From assembly GCA_903953455.1 (NCBI GenBank), contig CAJBJW010000115.1, positions 1 through 24,541 of the forward strand: a DNA stretch of 24,541 nt. The letters are read 5' to 3'. The notes below the pieces were generated by a model that was given only the letters and a program-made list of their open reading frames with translations, had not been told where the DNA came from and did not search any database. Positions 23,636 through 24,541 of this stretch are shown in pieces. Within the stretch, counting starts at the first letter, position 1. Every line of letters starts with the position of its first letter. The position numbers were made by a program, and so were the translations under genes. This stretch comes from an uncultured Pseudomonadota bacterium (GTDB taxonomy: Bacteria > Pseudomonadota > Gammaproteobacteria > Methylococcales > Methylomonadaceae).

Positions 23636-23664
23636 ATGATAAAAACAGGCCATTTTTTATTCAA
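23636..23664 (-). promoter_or_regulatory. Promoter of the kinase/HD-GYP/lpxB operon
   Basis: On the minus strand -35 TTGAAT (23659-23664) and -10 TATCAT (23636-23641) are 17 bases apart, with transcription predicted near 23629, just before the kinase ATG at 23613. A perfect 8-bp inverted repeat, TTTGAATA/TATTCAAA (23629-23636 and 23658-23665), brackets it, so a dimeric regulator could bind over the promoter. Confidence 0.5.
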
Positions 23665-23694
23665 ATGACCCTAGCTTTATAAACAATCCAAAAA

Positions 23695-24294
23695 TTATTT
23701 TTTAGCGATAGTGTTCCAAGCAGCAATCCACGCTTGTGACTGATATAAATCACTTTTTTTATCTAATGTTCCATTTAAAATCAATTCTAGCGTAGTGTAG
23801 ATAATACCAAAAAAGCAACTGTAAATTAACATTGGCTCAAGCGAGCGAATTTCACCGTTATTGATTCCCAACTGAAATATTTTCAGCATTTTATTCACCG
23901 CAGGTGTTTTCAAAAAAGGTTTTTCATCACGCAAAAATTCTGCATGATTAACGGTTAATAAAAAACGTAACGCATCTGGGGCTTGATCAACCAATTTAAA
24001 TAACAAATCAACTAAACTATGCAACTGATCCGTCGATTTTTTATTTCGACGTCGAATATCATCAATAGACACACTCAAACTATCCACAATATTGCTATAT
24101 AAAACGCACGCCAGATGCTGTTTATTGTCAAAATACGCATAAATTTCTTGCGTATTATTTAGTTTTGCTGCAACAGCAATATCACTTAGTGATGTATTTA
24201 AATAACTTTTTTGAACAAATAAACTCAGTGCAGAGCGCAAAATCTCATCTTGCACTTGAGTGTTTTTTTGGGTAGAAATTTTTTCTTGTTCCAT
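23695..24294 (-). CDS. TetR/AcrR-family transcriptional regulator
   Basis: The 199-residue protein has an N-terminal TetR helix-turn-helix at about 18-65 (ILRSALSLFVQKSYLNTSLS; then DIAVAAKLNNTQEIYAYFDNKQHL). An all-helical ligand/dimer domain follows that I cannot assign to a ligand. I start it at the ATG at 24294 with GAGAAT upstream; a longer frame begins with TTG at 24318. The stop lies 81 bases before the hybrid kinase start, so it may read through into that operon, although the kinase has its own promoter. It is divergent from the ORF at the right edge and probably controls itself and that neighbour. Confidence 0.9.
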   Translation of the reverse strand: MEQEKISTQKNTQVQDEILRSALSLFVQKSYLNTSLSDIAVAAKLNNTQEIYAYFDNKQHLACVLYSNIVDSLSVSIDDIRRRNKKSTDQLHSLVDLLFKLVDQAPDALRFLLTVNHAEFLRDEKPFLKTPAVNKMLKIFQLGINNGEIRSLEPMLIYSCFFGIIYTTLELILNGTLDKKSDLYQSQAWIAAWNTIAKK

Positions 24295-24342
24295 TTTATT
24301 CTCAGGGAGCCCAATCAATCAATGATCAGTTTTTCAAAGGGT

Positions 24343-24362
24343 TATCAATTTTTTCGTTGATA
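24343..24362. promoter_or_regulatory. Candidate TetR operator palindrome
   Basis: TATCAA (24343-24348) and TTGATA (24357-24362) are exact inverted halves around 8 T-rich bases. They lie 49 bases upstream of the tetR ATG in the divergent region, and further TTGAT words follow nearer the gene. This is the usual place for an autoregulatory TetR site. Confidence 0.45.
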
Positions 24363-24391
24363 TTTTCTCACACGGTAGTTGTTGTTACACA

Positions 24392-24434
24392 AATTTGAAA
24401 GCATATTGTTTAAATGATTTCAAATTATGCTTTC
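24392..24434. repeat. Two interleaved 9-bp inverted repeats before the right-edge ORF
   Basis: AATTTGAAA (24392-24400) is inverted at 24418-24426, and GAAAGCATA (24397-24405) is inverted at 24426-24434. The two dyads overlap, so only one could form at a time. They cover the presumed start of the right-edge ORF and may be an operator or a leader hairpin. Confidence 0.55.
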
Positions 24435-24541
24435 TGAAATTATACCACAACGTATTACAGCGGAAGAAATTATTGCTGACCGTCTGAAAAGACAATGTCA
24501 AACGGAGTATTCCTGCGACTGTCCACTCTGCCGTGATACAC
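24427..24541 (+). CDS. Unrecognised Cys-rich protein, N-terminal part (runs off right edge)
   Basis: The frame opens at an ATG at 24427 and stays open for 38 codons to the edge. An in-frame TGA at 24415 limits the start. The visible part begins MLSEIIPQRITAEEIIADRL, then has four Cys in CQTEYSCDCPLC, which suggests a zinc- or iron-sulfur-binding cluster. No clear ribosome site is present. I do not recognise the family. It is divergent from the TetR gene and may be its target. Confidence 0.5.
   Translation, partial: MLSEIIPQRITAEEIIADRLKRQCQTEYSCDCPLCRDT

Overview
The window is AT-rich, densely coded DNA from a flagellated Gram-negative bacterium, most likely a gammaproteobacterium. The evidence is a FleQ-type sigma-54 activator next to fliEFGHIJK, lpxB (lipid A), type II pyrC, a FmdB-like zinc ribbon upstream of aspS, and an AspRS of the Pseudomonas/Legionella type. 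The low GC and gene mix would fit the Legionellales or relatives, but I cannot name a species from sequence alone.

Layout. (1) 1-6139, minus strand: flagellar basal-body/export operon, in transcription order fliE, fliF, fliG, fliH, fliI, fliJ, and a fliK-like gene that runs off the left edge. A well-spaced -24/-12 (sigma-54) promoter lies just upstream of fliE, with a perfect 12-bp dyad at enhancer distance. (2) 6330-7880, minus: fleQ, the presumed activator of that operon. (3) 8108-9358, plus: a CorB/YfjD-type CNNM-CBS membrane protein. (4) 9389-10847: an accessory-looking pocket with a KilA-N gene of phage type, a perfect CRP-type site, an imperfect large palindrome, three degenerate repeats resembling the type I-F CRISPR repeat at CRISPR-like spacing, and a tRNA operon (Pro-Arg-His, minus strand) with a strong stable-RNA promoter. 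(5) 10979-14258: pyrC (minus), fmdB-like gene and aspS (plus). (6) 14438-16799, plus: a second, 625-residue FliK-like protein and a CheY-like single-domain receiver. (7) 16800-18417: tadA (minus) and hisC (plus). (8) 18418-23613, minus: a signalling operon of a hybrid histidine kinase, an HD-GYP response regulator and, overlapping it, lpxB. (9) 23695-24294, minus: TetR-type regulator; at the right edge a divergent Cys-rich ORF begins.

How the parts may connect. FleQ should drive the fliE operon. Pseudomonas FleQ responds to c-di-GMP, and the HD-GYP protein is predicted to degrade c-di-GMP, so motility and the kinase operon may be linked (inference). A CRP-like site upstream of the second FliK-like gene suggests a further input to flagellar genes.

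The most unusual part is 10264-10496, just downstream of tRNA-His. It has no cas genes in view. It could be a decayed or solitary type I-F mini-array, or a structured RNA that resembles one.
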